From an uncultured Robinsoniella sp. (GTDB lineage Bacteria > Bacillota > Clostridia > Lachnospirales > Lachnospiraceae), in NCBI GenBank assembly GCA_900540475.1, contig UQGG01000007.1, forward strand, positions 1-64,000: DNA of 64,000 nucleotides, given 5' to 3'. Below, piece after piece: positions 51,548 through 60,628 of the stretch; position 1 is the stretch's first letter, and each line of letters opens with the position of its first letter. A program made the translations under genes and the position numbers. Under the pieces are notes generated by a model that was not told the DNA's origin, did no database searches, and was given only the letters and a program-made list of their open reading frames with translations.

Positions 51548-52393
51548 ATGAGAAGTTATAATACGATTATTATATTGAATCCAAAAAAGGATCGGATATT
51601 ATTTTGTAAAAGAATGAATGATCCGTATGAGGGTCTTTTTAATTTTGTAGGTGGTAAGATTGAACCGGGAGAAACTTCTGAAGAAGCGGCTTATCGAGAA
51701 CTGGAGGAAGAGACCGGCATCAGCAGGGAGGATGTAAAATTATATTATTTTATGGACTTTTGCTGGCACTTCCAGGATATGAGAATGGAAGTCTATGCAG
51801 GTGTTCTGCGGCATGAGGTCATATTAAAACCGGAAAAGCATCCGCTTCACTGGCTGGGATTTGAACAGAATTATTTTGATATGAGAAAGTTTGCGGGGGA
51901 AGGCAATCTTGGACATATGCTGGAAATCCTGAAAATGTCCAAGGAAATATTTGGTCCCGTTCCGTTGACAAGAGAAGAATTAATTCATAAGGGCTGTATC
52001 TGTTTCGACAATATTGAGGAAGGCTTTCGAAATTATGAATGGGAGTATTTAGAAGGCTCCGGAGAGGATCTGCATCAATATCTGCGCCGTAAAATATCAG
52101 AAAATGGAATGGAGAATTGCTATCTGGATTTTTATTACGGCAGTTTAAAGCAGGAAGAAAAAGAGCGCATTCAGTCATTTTTAAAACCGGAAGAGAAAGA
52201 ATACCTGGAGAGGCTGTGCCTGAAAGAGGATCAGATATATTTTGCTATGACAGAAGAGCTGTTCGAGCTGGCATTTGGGCTTTCCGAATCCGAGGCGCTT
52301 TTCAGCACGTTTTATTTCGGGAAGGATCCTTGTACCATATGGAGTAATTATGGTCATAAATTCGTAGTATTTAATGGAAATGGATTGGAATAG
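51548..52393 (+). CDS. Nudix hydrolase with C-terminal helical extension
   Basis: A 281-residue protein. The N-terminal Nudix domain (1-140) has a complete box at 36-58 (GGKIEPGETSEEAAYRELEEETGI). The C-terminal half (about 145-281) is acidic and helical and is not a second Nudix box; I do not recognise it. Likely acts on a nucleoside diphosphate derivative; substrate unknown. GGGG lies upstream. Confidence 0.85.
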   Translation: MRSYNTIIILNPKKDRILFCKRMNDPYEGLFNFVGGKIEPGETSEEAAYRELEEETGISREDVKLYYFMDFCWHFQDMRMEVYAGVLRHEVILKPEKHPLHWLGFEQNYFDMRKFAGEGNLGHMLEILKMSKEIFGPVPLTREELIHKGCICFDNIEEGFRNYEWEYLEGSGEDLHQYLRRKISENGMENCYLDFYYGSLKQEEKERIQSFLKPEEKEYLERLCLKEDQIYFAMTEELFELAFGLSESEALFSTFYFGKDPCTIWSNYGHKFVVFNGNGLE

Positions 52394-52408
52394 ATGAGAA
52401 AAGACTAA

Positions 52409-52453
52409 AACAGAGCATGCGTAAGAATGTCTTATGCGGTTCTGTTTTTTTGT
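52409..52453 (+). terminator. Intrinsic terminator
   Basis: ACAGAGCATGCGTAAGA pairs with TCTTATGCGGTTCTGT (two imperfect positions), followed by T7. Confidence 0.85.
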
Positions 52454-52569
52454 ATAAGAAAGCTTATGTGAAAAATTAATGCCCTGACACAGACAGGCGG
52501 TGTGTTAATGCGTTTATTTTCATAGGATTGTAAATTAATTTTTAATTTCGTACATATAAGTTCTGAATA

Positions 52570-52583
52570 TTGTACATGTACAA
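52570..52583. promoter_or_regulatory. Palindrome upstream of the GH16 gene
   Basis: TTGTACATGTACAA is a perfect 14-bp palindrome 60 bp before the start codon in AT-rich DNA; a candidate operator. Confidence 0.45.
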
Positions 52584-52642
52584 ATATAGCGGATTCCGAT
52601 AAAGTTATCATTGTAGTTATAAAAGGGAAAGGGAGGAAAAAG

Positions 52643-53947
52643 ATGAAAGCAAAACGATTTATTTATGGAACGCTGGCATTTGCTATGGTTTTCTGTTCTA
52701 CAGGATTTTTGGCAATGGCGGAGGGAACCGGGAACGGCAATGATTACCAGCAGCAGGAAGTTAATGTGGAGGAAATGACCGTTCTGGCAAACAGTGAGCA
52801 CAAAGGCGCTGAAATCGCAAATGCGTTTGACCGGGATCGGAATACCTTCTGGGATGCTGCATGGGAAACAGGTGACAAGGGGTTAAATGAAAAGCCCATT
52901 GTGGTTGAGACAGCAGCTACCGCAGCGGAGTTTACCTTTTATGAATCCATTAAGCCGGCGGGAATCAGTCAGCAGACCATGGCCTTGACAGAAGGAGAGA
53001 GCAAAGTTCTTCAGCTGACCGAAATTGCCGGTGAGGATATTTCATGGAACAGCAGCAATCCGGAAGCGGTTACGGTTTTAGCAGATGGAACGGTAACGGG
53101 AATAAAAGAAGGTACCGGAACGATAACAGGTTATACGCAAGCAGGAGAAACAGCATCCTGTGAGGTCAGTGTATCAGCTGAAAATGCACCGGAACTTCAG
53201 GGAAAGGTTCTTGTGTTTGAAGATAACTTCAATGGAGATACGCTGGATCTTACAAAATGGAATAACTGGTGTGTAGACTTAAAGGAGTCCGGATTGTTCC
53301 GTTACGGTAATTCTCCTGATGTTGCAGTTCATCCGGATAATGCATATGTCAGCGAAGGAACTTTACGGCTGCTTGGAAGTAAGGAAGAAACGGTGTTTGA
53401 CGGAGTGACTAGTAATTACCGTTCTGCTATGGTTCAGACCAGAGATAAATTCGAAGAAAAATATGGATATGTAGAGGCAATGGTTAAAATTCCTGATGTA
53501 CCGGGAAGCAATCCGGCAGTGTGGACAATGCCCCAGGCAGATGAAGCAAATGGGGGATGGCTATGGGGAGATGAGGAAAACTTCGGTGCTGAGATTGACA
53601 TTCTGGAAAGACCCCATCCAAAGGGAGCACCGGAACATGCAGGACTGGCTGAAAAATACTGGATTACCATGCATTATGACAATTATACATATGATCCCCA
53701 TGAGAAATTCCATGCACAGCCAACCATTAAAAATCCATATAAGTGGCATAAGTTTGGGATGGAATGGACACCGGAGTATATTCATTTTATGCTGGATGGA
53801 GAGGTAGTAGCAACACAGGAAAATAATGTGCCAAATACTCCGGAAATTTTTATCTTAAGTTATGGGCTTGGGGGATGGATTGGTACAATTGCCGATGAGT
53901 ATCTACCTGCTGAGATGGAAGTGGATTATGTAAGGTGGTATAAATAG
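52643..53947 (+). CDS. Secreted GH16 beta-glucanase with BIG2 domain
   Basis: A 434-residue precursor: signal peptide (about 1-26), a short discoidin-like (F5/8C) start, HKGAEIANAFDRDRNTFWDAAW, that breaks off after about 40 residues, an Ig-like BIG2 domain (about 110-180) and a GH16 catalytic domain (about 190-434) with E317-x-D319-x2-E322 (EIDILE). It should cleave beta-1,3 or mixed-linkage glucans, or related galactans, outside the cell. GGGAGG lies 8 bases upstream. Confidence 0.9.
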   Translation: MKAKRFIYGTLAFAMVFCSTGFLAMAEGTGNGNDYQQQEVNVEEMTVLANSEHKGAEIANAFDRDRNTFWDAAWETGDKGLNEKPIVVETAATAAEFTFYESIKPAGISQQTMALTEGESKVLQLTEIAGEDISWNSSNPEAVTVLADGTVTGIKEGTGTITGYTQAGETASCEVSVSAENAPELQGKVLVFEDNFNGDTLDLTKWNNWCVDLKESGLFRYGNSPDVAVHPDNAYVSEGTLRLLGSKEETVFDGVTSNYRSAMVQTRDKFEEKYGYVEAMVKIPDVPGSNPAVWTMPQADEANGGWLWGDEENFGAEIDILERPHPKGAPEHAGLAEKYWITMHYDNYTYDPHEKFHAQPTIKNPYKWHKFGMEWTPEYIHFMLDGEVVATQENNVPNTPEIFILSYGLGGWIGTIADEYLPAEMEVDYVRWYK

Positions 53948-54049
53948 AAAAAGTTTAAAAAAAGACATGCAGCTTTTGAAAATATGCCATGTACGAAACC
54001 TATAAATTGTATTATTTTATATGTATCAATCAAAGAGAGGAGAATTGAA

Positions 54050-55423
54050 ATGAAAAAGAAAAAAGCGGCAGCAGTCCTGCTATCGGCAGCAATGGTACTT
54101 TCACTTGCAGCCTGTGGGACAGGCAAAGACAATTCAGATAAGGCGGCAACAGCCGGCAAGGAGGTTACCGAAGCAAAGGCAGATACTGATACGGAGGGAA
54201 CTGCAGAAAGCAAATCCGGTGAGACACAGACAATCACGGCACTGGTGCAGCAGTCGAGAAATTTCCCGGGATTGCAGAATATGATTAAGAAATTAGAAAA
54301 AGAGGAGAACATCAAAGTGGATGTTCAGGTAGTTCCGGATGATGAGTCGCTGAACATGATTAAAATGAAGCTGAATTCCGGCGAGTGTCCGGATCTGATC
54401 GATTACAATGTGCCTGCTATCTATGACATCGTAGATCCGGCTGCTAATTTTGCAGATATGTCTGGTGAAGAATGGGTAAGCAAACTGAAAATACCGGATA
54501 ATGTAACGGCTGATGACGGGAAAATTTATGGCTTTCCATTCCTATCCGTACCAGGAGTACATGGATTTACCTATAACGAAGATGTATTTGAAAAGTGTGG
54601 TGTAACAGTTCCAAATACCTGGGAAGAGTTCCTGGATGTCTGCCAGAAAATTAAGGACAGCGGGGTAACACCAATTTTCATGCCAAAAGACACATGGGTG
54701 CCACAGGTTCTTATGACGGATAATTTTGCCAAGACCCTTGGGGATGATAAAGTAAAAGAGTTTAGCGAAAAGATAATGAAAAATGAGGCAAAATGGACGG
54801 ATGTTCCGGAATTTGCAGAGGTGATTGATAAATACTTAAGCCTGTATGAAAAAGGATTTATTAATGATAATTTTGCTTCAGCCACATATGACGATGCGAT
54901 TCTTGCGGTTGCAGAAGGTAAGGCAGCCATGCATTTCAACGGAGATTTCTTTGCAGCCTCAGTGCTGGAGGCAAATCCGGAAGCTAAGATAGGGATGTTC
55001 GCAATGTCTATGAAAGATGGCGTGGATGTTATGACTGAGAATATGTCATCTGCTGGTTTTGTAGTTTATAAGAATTCGAAAAATATGGATACGGTCAAGA
55101 AGGTGCTGAATCTTTGGGCAACACCGGAATATGCAGATTTATATTTTGAAGAGAGACCGGCATTCCCTGCATTCAAGGATGTAAATGGCGGAGAAGTTCC
55201 GGAATACCTGAAAGCTGTAAATGAAAAATATATTGAAGCCGGAAAAGTTATTCCTGAGTTTAACTACTCTGTTATGGATCTCAATCCTCTGTTCGAAAGT
55301 ACTTTATATGTATATTACGTAGATGCTCCTGCAAAGGGTAATATGGATGGGAAACAGATTATGGAGAAATTCCAGGGCGACTTCCAACAGTACATGATTG
55401 ATCAGGGCGCAGAAGGATTCTAA
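54050..55423 (+). CDS. ABC sugar-binding lipoprotein, GH20 operon
   Basis: A 457-residue family-1 solute-binding protein. The lipobox ends at C22 (LSLAAC), followed by a short polar tether and the mature fold from QTITALVQQSRNFPG. ATG at 54050 is chosen for the signal-peptide start and the GAGAGGAG before it. The downstream intracellular hexosaminidase suggests a beta-linked N-acetylhexosamine oligosaccharide as ligand (inference). Confidence 0.88.
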   Translation: MKKKKAAAVLLSAAMVLSLAACGTGKDNSDKAATAGKEVTEAKADTDTEGTAESKSGETQTITALVQQSRNFPGLQNMIKKLEKEENIKVDVQVVPDDESLNMIKMKLNSGECPDLIDYNVPAIYDIVDPAANFADMSGEEWVSKLKIPDNVTADDGKIYGFPFLSVPGVHGFTYNEDVFEKCGVTVPNTWEEFLDVCQKIKDSGVTPIFMPKDTWVPQVLMTDNFAKTLGDDKVKEFSEKIMKNEAKWTDVPEFAEVIDKYLSLYEKGFINDNFASATYDDAILAVAEGKAAMHFNGDFFAASVLEANPEAKIGMFAMSMKDGVDVMTENMSSAGFVVYKNSKNMDTVKKVLNLWATPEYADLYFEERPAFPAFKDVNGGEVPEYLKAVNEKYIEAGKVIPEFNYSVMDLNPLFESTLYVYYVDAPAKGNMDGKQIMEKFQGDFQQYMIDQGAEGF

Positions 55424-55438
55424 GATACAGGAAATAGG

Positions 55439-55463
55439 GGAGCTGCAATAGCAGCTCCTTTTC
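55439..55463 (+). terminator. Terminator-like hairpin after the binding-protein gene
   Basis: GGAGCTGC-AATA-GCAGCTCC with TTTT directly after. Within the operon it should act as a partial terminator, giving more binding protein than permease. Confidence 0.7.
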
Positions 55464-55475
55464 AATGAGAAAGAG

Positions 55476-56366
55476 GTGGTTGCTATCAATAAGAAACAGT
55501 TATCAAAAATTTATCCCATGTGGCTGGGAGCTCCGGCGGCGCTGGTTTATACTATATTTTTTATTATACCGATTATTACTGCATTCTTTTATTCCTTTAC
55601 AGACTGGAACATGGACCGGATGGACAATGCGAAATTTATCGGACTTAGAAACGTGATTAATTTATTTCAGGATGAAGTATTTCTCAGGTCCATGTGGAAT
55701 ACAATGCTTTTTGCTCTGAGCACTACTGTTTTTAAAACAGTGGTTGGGCTGCTCCTGGCATTGCTGGTTGTGCAGAAATTCAGAGGCAACAGTATTTTCA
55801 GAACCTTATTTTATCTTCCCTGTGTGCTCAGCTGTATGATCGTAGGGCTTTTGTTTACGGGAGTCCTGAAACAGGACGGTTTGATTAACAACTTTCTGAC
55901 GGCAATCGGGCAGGGAAACCTCACCAGGGACTGGCTTGGAAGTTATGGGACAGCAATGCTTTGGATTATCGTTATCGAAGTGTGGATGTGGGCAGGATTT
56001 ACCATGTTTTTATTTATATCAGGTCTGCAGGCGATTCCCGGGGAGTACTACGAAAGTGCCCAGATAGACGGAGCGACAAAATGGCAGCAGTTTAAACGGA
56101 TTACACTTCCTCTGCTGGCACCTTCCTTTACGGTTGTGGTAACCTTAAACATTACAGGCGGCCTGAAAGTATTTGATTTGGTGTACTCACTCACCGGAGG
56201 GGGTCCCGGATTTGATACCCAGGTGCTCAGCACCTATACTTTCCGGGCATTTGGTATGGGACTGCTTGGTAAATCCAGTGCGAGTGCCTTAATCCTTTCG
56301 TTTTTCATAGTGGGAATCACGTTTGCATTAAATAAATTTTTAAGATCCAGGGAGGTGGATACCTAG
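55476..56366 (+). CDS. ABC sugar permease (MalF type), GH20 operon
   Basis: A 296-residue, six-helix protein with EAA loop YYESAQIDGATKWQQFKRITLPLLAPSF. The start is uncertain: GTG at 55476 directly follows AAGAG, and no ATG exists before residue 15. Its stop overlaps the GTG of the next permease (TAGTG). Confidence 0.9.
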   Translation: MVAINKKQLSKIYPMWLGAPAALVYTIFFIIPIITAFFYSFTDWNMDRMDNAKFIGLRNVINLFQDEVFLRSMWNTMLFALSTTVFKTVVGLLLALLVVQKFRGNSIFRTLFYLPCVLSCMIVGLLFTGVLKQDGLINNFLTAIGQGNLTRDWLGSYGTAMLWIIVIEVWMWAGFTMFLFISGLQAIPGEYYESAQIDGATKWQQFKRITLPLLAPSFTVVVTLNITGGLKVFDLVYSLTGGGPGFDTQVLSTYTFRAFGMGLLGKSSASALILSFFIVGITFALNKFLRSREVDT

Positions 56367-57187
56367 TGAAAAAGAAAAAGATGGGAAAAATGGTGACAAT
56401 TCTGATTTTAATTCTCATTTCCAGCGTATATATTATACCGATTGTTATGATGGTATTCGGTTCCTTTAAGACCCAGGGAGAAGCGCTTCAGATGAATTTA
56501 AACCTACCGAAACAGCTGCAGTTTGAAAATTACAGGCATGTAATTGAAACAGGAGGGATTTTACGGGGTTATGCCAACAGCCTGATCATAACGGTTACGG
56601 CGGTAGCGGTGATTATTGTCTTCGGTGCAATGACCGGAATTATTATCTCCAGGCGGGATGACAATAAGGGCAGAGGCCTGTATTATTATTTTGTATTCGG
56701 GCTTACCGCTACGATGCAGATGGTTACTACATATGCCTTAGTGTTGAAATTGCATTTGTACGGAACTTATTTCAGTGTGATTCTGGTTCTGGCAGCAGTG
56801 AACCTTCCATTTGCCGTCATGACATTTTCAAGCTATGTAAAAGGGATACCAAGAGAAATAGATGAAGCCGCTGTTATGGACGGATGCCATGCATTTCAGC
56901 TGATTTTCAAAATTCTGCTTCCGATTATGAAGCCGATTACCATTACCAATCTGATTATTGCGGCTATCGGCATCTGGAATAACTTTCAGGTTCCGCTGTA
57001 TCTCATGAGCAGTTCGGAGCGCACGACGATTCCAATGATGATTTTTAATTTCTATGGGCTTTATTCCAGGGACTGGAATTATGTGTTTGCGGCACTTGTC
57101 ATTACGGTACTGCCGATTGTTATTTTATATCTCTGTCTGCAGAAATATATTGTGGAAGGTATGACATCGGGGGCGGTAAAGGGCTGA
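56366..57187 (+). CDS. ABC sugar permease (MalG type), GH20 operon
   Basis: A 273-residue, six-helix partner permease with EAA loop EIDEAAVMDGCHAFQLIFKILLPIMKPI and C-terminus YIVEGMTSGAVKG. GTG start with GGGAGG upstream. The ATPase is not encoded here. Confidence 0.92.
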   Translation: MKKKKMGKMVTILILILISSVYIIPIVMMVFGSFKTQGEALQMNLNLPKQLQFENYRHVIETGGILRGYANSLIITVTAVAVIIVFGAMTGIIISRRDDNKGRGLYYYFVFGLTATMQMVTTYALVLKLHLYGTYFSVILVLAAVNLPFAVMTFSSYVKGIPREIDEAAVMDGCHAFQLIFKILLPIMKPITITNLIIAAIGIWNNFQVPLYLMSSSERTTIPMMIFNFYGLYSRDWNYVFAALVITVLPIVILYLCLQKYIVEGMTSGAVKG

Positions 57188-57384
57188 TTACCTAAAGTCA
57201 TTAGCCGCTGTGAAAAGAGTTTGGTACTTCAAAAATTGATACAGATAAGGTATGATGAACAGAAGAACGGGTAAAAGAGTGAAAGAAAATCTGAAATTGA
57301 AAGGGAGCCACATTTTGATGCTTTCATACGCTTTATATTGTGGCAGTATTGCAGGCTTGCCTGGAATATGCAATGGGAATAGAA

Positions 57385-59151
57385 ATGAAGAAATTAAAGT
57401 ACCAAACCAAGTTTTTTCTGTACCATACTGTGATCATGATGTTAATTATTTTAGGACTTGTGGGATATTTCAACAGAATTGTAGTGGGAGAGATGAAGGA
57501 GAAGGAAGAGCAGGATTTTCGTATTATTACGGAAAAGACAGCCACGCAGCTGGATATTCTGTTTTACGATATGGACAGAGCGGCGCTGCAGATAGCGGCG
57601 AACCCGGATATTGTAAGGGTCTTCCAGTCACTTCCGGCAGAACCGGAAGTGAATTACTTTACCAGTCATCCCATTGTTACGGGAGAAGTCAAGAAGCTTC
57701 TGGAGTCCTATAACTTTAAAAATGACGGGCATTCCAGAATCTGTCTATATAATCGTTACAATGACTGGGTCTGCACTTCTAACCGGGCAGTTACAGAGAA
57801 GGGAGTGAAGGAGTTTTTCGCAGGAACCGCCTTTCGGGATGTCCGGGAGTTCTTTCAGGAGGCGGACAGATATGTGTTCTACCGGGAACCTGGGACGGAT
57901 GTACTGGCATCCGGGGAGGCACAGCGGACGGATTATCTGGCGGTAGTGCGGGAAATTAAAGATTATTACTCCAACAGTTCCAGATGCGGATATGTAGAAG
58001 TTCAGGAATCAACGGAAAAACTGGATGGAATTCTGGCAGACTTCGGACCGGGAATCCAGGCGGAAATCCTGAACCAGGATGGAAAAAGCATTTACCGCAC
58101 AACAGGCGGGATGGATCTGGAAAGTAAAGATATCTACAGGATGGAGGTTCCGCTGGAGAATGCGCCCTATTCCGTAAAACTTTACAAAAATCCGGTTGAA
58201 TTCAACCATGCCATGAACCAGTTTTACCTGGTACTGGCTGCAACGGTAGGAATTATAATGCTCGTTGCCGTTATGCTGGAACAGATTCTGGTCAGGCATT
58301 TATCGAAACCACTGGTGAACCTGAATGATTCCATGAAATCCATTACGATGGATAATCTGCACGTGGCAATTGCGGATGAAGATTCTGCAGATATTGTGCT
58401 GCGTCTGGAGGATTCTTTCAATGCTATGCTGAAGAAGCTAAATGACAGTATGCAGAATCAGATTACGGCAAAAACCAATGAAGTGAAATCCCATTTTTTT
58501 GCTTTGCAGTCTCAGATGAACCCACATTTTCTACATAATATGCTGGCGATTATATCTATGGAATCCCAGCTGGACGGCAATGAAAAAGTACCGGATATCT
58601 GTCAGAAGCTGGGAGAAATACTAAGGTACAATACTCAGATGGGTGATGGATTCAGTACTGTAGAAAAGGAATTTGCAATCGCTGAGGATTACATGCTGCT
58701 TATGAAAGTGAGGTATGAAGATCTGTTTGAGTTTCAGATACAGACAGAAGAGGATGCAGGATATATCTGTATCCCCAAACTGATTATACAGCCTCTTTGT
58801 GAGAACTGTTTTCAGCATGGGCTTAAAAATGTAAATCCGGTCTGGAATATTTCCATACGCGCCTGGACGGAAGAGGATAAATGGTATATAACCGTGAAAG
58901 ATAACGGAAGCGGCTTTAGCGATGAGTTCCTGGATAAGTTCCAAAAGCAGAAAGAGGATCTGGACAGGAGTGATGTAAAAGCCATATTGGAGAATATTGC
59001 GATTGGCGGGCTCTGTCTTCCAAACATTTATACCAGGATGAAAATAACTTATGGAGAATCTTTTGTTTTTCAATTGTATAACGGGGAAACAGGTGCCGTG
59101 GTTTTATTAGGGGGAGAGTTAAATGATAAAAGTACTTATAGCGGAAGATGA
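57385..59151 (+). CDS. Sensor histidine kinase, YesM type
   Basis: A 588-residue membrane kinase: TM1 about 10-30, extracellular sensor about 31-277, TM2 about 278-300, HAMP, phospho-acceptor H381 (MNPHFLHNMLAII) and HATPase domain (IIQPLCENCFQHGL, VKDNGSGFSDEFL). ATG at 57385 (GGGA just upstream) is the best start; longer in-frame options at 57340 and 57376 lack support. It sits inside the GH20 operon and overlaps its regulator by 29 bases, so it probably senses the imported glycan. Confidence 0.87.
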   Translation: MKKLKYQTKFFLYHTVIMMLIILGLVGYFNRIVVGEMKEKEEQDFRIITEKTATQLDILFYDMDRAALQIAANPDIVRVFQSLPAEPEVNYFTSHPIVTGEVKKLLESYNFKNDGHSRICLYNRYNDWVCTSNRAVTEKGVKEFFAGTAFRDVREFFQEADRYVFYREPGTDVLASGEAQRTDYLAVVREIKDYYSNSSRCGYVEVQESTEKLDGILADFGPGIQAEILNQDGKSIYRTTGGMDLESKDIYRMEVPLENAPYSVKLYKNPVEFNHAMNQFYLVLAATVGIIMLVAVMLEQILVRHLSKPLVNLNDSMKSITMDNLHVAIADEDSADIVLRLEDSFNAMLKKLNDSMQNQITAKTNEVKSHFFALQSQMNPHFLHNMLAIISMESQLDGNEKVPDICQKLGEILRYNTQMGDGFSTVEKEFAIAEDYMLLMKVRYEDLFEFQIQTEEDAGYICIPKLIIQPLCENCFQHGLKNVNPVWNISIRAWTEEDKWYITVKDNGSGFSDEFLDKFQKQKEDLDRSDVKAILENIAIGGLCLPNIYTRMKITYGESFVFQLYNGETGAVVLLGGELNDKSTYSGR

Positions 59152-60628
59152 AATTCCCCTTTTAAGAGGAATAAAGACGATGATAGAAAAGCTGAATCCG
59201 GAATTTTCGGTAGTCATGTGTGCTCATAATGGAAAAGAAGCAATTACGTATTTAAAAAGTAACCGGGTAGATGTGATCTTTACCGATATCAATATGCCTT
59301 TAGCAGACGGAATCGAAGTTATGGATTATGCAAATGAAAAATATCCGGAGGCTGCAAAAGTAGTAATCAGCGGATACAGTGATTTCAGTTACGCCCAGCA
59401 GGCCATCCGATGCGGAGTAAAGGAATATCTGTTGAAGCCGATCGTGAAAGAGGAACTGGAGAAAACCCTTCAGAATATTTCAGAGAGATACACAAGTATG
59501 CTTATGAAAAAGCAAAAAGAACGACTGGCTGAGGCAGTCTATACGGGAAAGCCTGCCAAGCCGGGAGAGAAGCTGCAGATGGTTTATTTCTGTGCAGGAC
59601 CGCTGATTCGGGATGGCATGGAGGAGAATATTGTTGAATGTGACTTCTGGCGGGGAATGGATATAGAGTCAGTTGCGGCAGGGCTGCTAACCGAAGCATC
59701 CTGTGTATATTCTTTTGAAAAGAATCAGGCAAATGAAAAAATACTGCTGATTGTCCCGGAGAATGAAGCAGATTTGGCAGTTTTTGCAAGAAAAATGCTG
59801 GAGGAGATGAAGGAAAAAGGAATCCAGATTACGGCAGCCTTCCATGAAGGTTTATTAGAAACCCATGAAATTCCCATGGTCAGCCATCAGCTGCGAAGGA
59901 AACTGCAGGAGAATATCCTTTTTGGAGAAAGTTCTGTGATCGAAGGAGATGCAGACAGTACTGTTACTCCATATCCCGCTGGAGATGATATCTTTTATTC
60001 CCTGGGGAGAGAATTGTCTGATACCAGGAAGGAAGTGTTTCTAAAAGAGGCTGAGGCATTTTTCACTGCCCGTAAGATTCGTCAAAAAGAATGCCTTCAA
60101 ATCATCAGCAGGATTCTGCAGAGCATGGAGGAACAGACGTTAGCTGCAATTGGCAGTGAGGAAGAACGGGAAGAAACCATATGGAATCTGATCCTGTATT
60201 CATCTGATGTGAGGCAGTTATTTCTGAATTTAAGACAGATGCTGGATGAACGAAAGATTTACAGGAAAGCGGAGTCCTCGGAGAATCTTATGAAAAAGGT
60301 GGAGTGCTATATCATAGAAAATATGGCGGAACCCATAACAGCGGCGGTACTGGCATCAGAATTCGGGCTTGTAGCCCCTTATCTAAGTACACTTTTTAAA
60401 GAATACAGTGGCTATACACTGTCTCAGTACATTCAGAAAATCCGTCTGGACCGGGCAAAAAACCTGTTGGAGATGGATGAGGAAATACTGGCTAAGGATG
60501 TGGCGGAGATGGTGGGATACCCCAATCCGCTGTACTTTTCGAAGGTCTTTAAAAAGAAAATAGGCGTTTACCCATCGGAATACCGAAAAAATAAACTGGA
60601 AAGAAAGAGAGAAGGTGACAGGTCATGA
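59123..60628 (+). CDS. AraC-type response regulator, YesN family
   Basis: A 501-residue regulator with receiver (1-122; D55 in VIFTDINMPLADG), linker domain and C-terminal AraC motifs (about 395-497; LASEFGLVAPYLSTLFKEYSG, VAEMVGYPNPLYFSKVFKKKIG). GGGGGAG precedes the ATG, which lies within the kinase gene. The stop overlaps the hexosaminidase start (ATGA). It likely activates its own operon. Confidence 0.93.
   Translation: MIKVLIAEDEIPLLRGIKTMIEKLNPEFSVVMCAHNGKEAITYLKSNRVDVIFTDINMPLADGIEVMDYANEKYPEAAKVVISGYSDFSYAQQAIRCGVKEYLLKPIVKEELEKTLQNISERYTSMLMKKQKERLAEAVYTGKPAKPGEKLQMVYFCAGPLIRDGMEENIVECDFWRGMDIESVAAGLLTEASCVYSFEKNQANEKILLIVPENEADLAVFARKMLEEMKEKGIQITAAFHEGLLETHEIPMVSHQLRRKLQENILFGESSVIEGDADSTVTPYPAGDDIFYSLGRELSDTRKEVFLKEAEAFFTARKIRQKECLQIISRILQSMEEQTLAAIGSEEEREETIWNLILYSSDVRQLFLNLRQMLDERKIYRKAESSENLMKKVECYIIENMAEPITAAVLASEFGLVAPYLSTLFKEYSGYTLSQYIQKIRLDRAKNLLEMDEEILAKDVAEMVGYPNPLYFSKVFKKKIGVYPSEYRKNKLERKREGDRS

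Noticed and set aside
57252..57713. 153-codon open frame overlapping the start of the sensor kinase
   Set aside because: Out of frame with the kinase, no family features; the kinase frame carries all recognisable domains.
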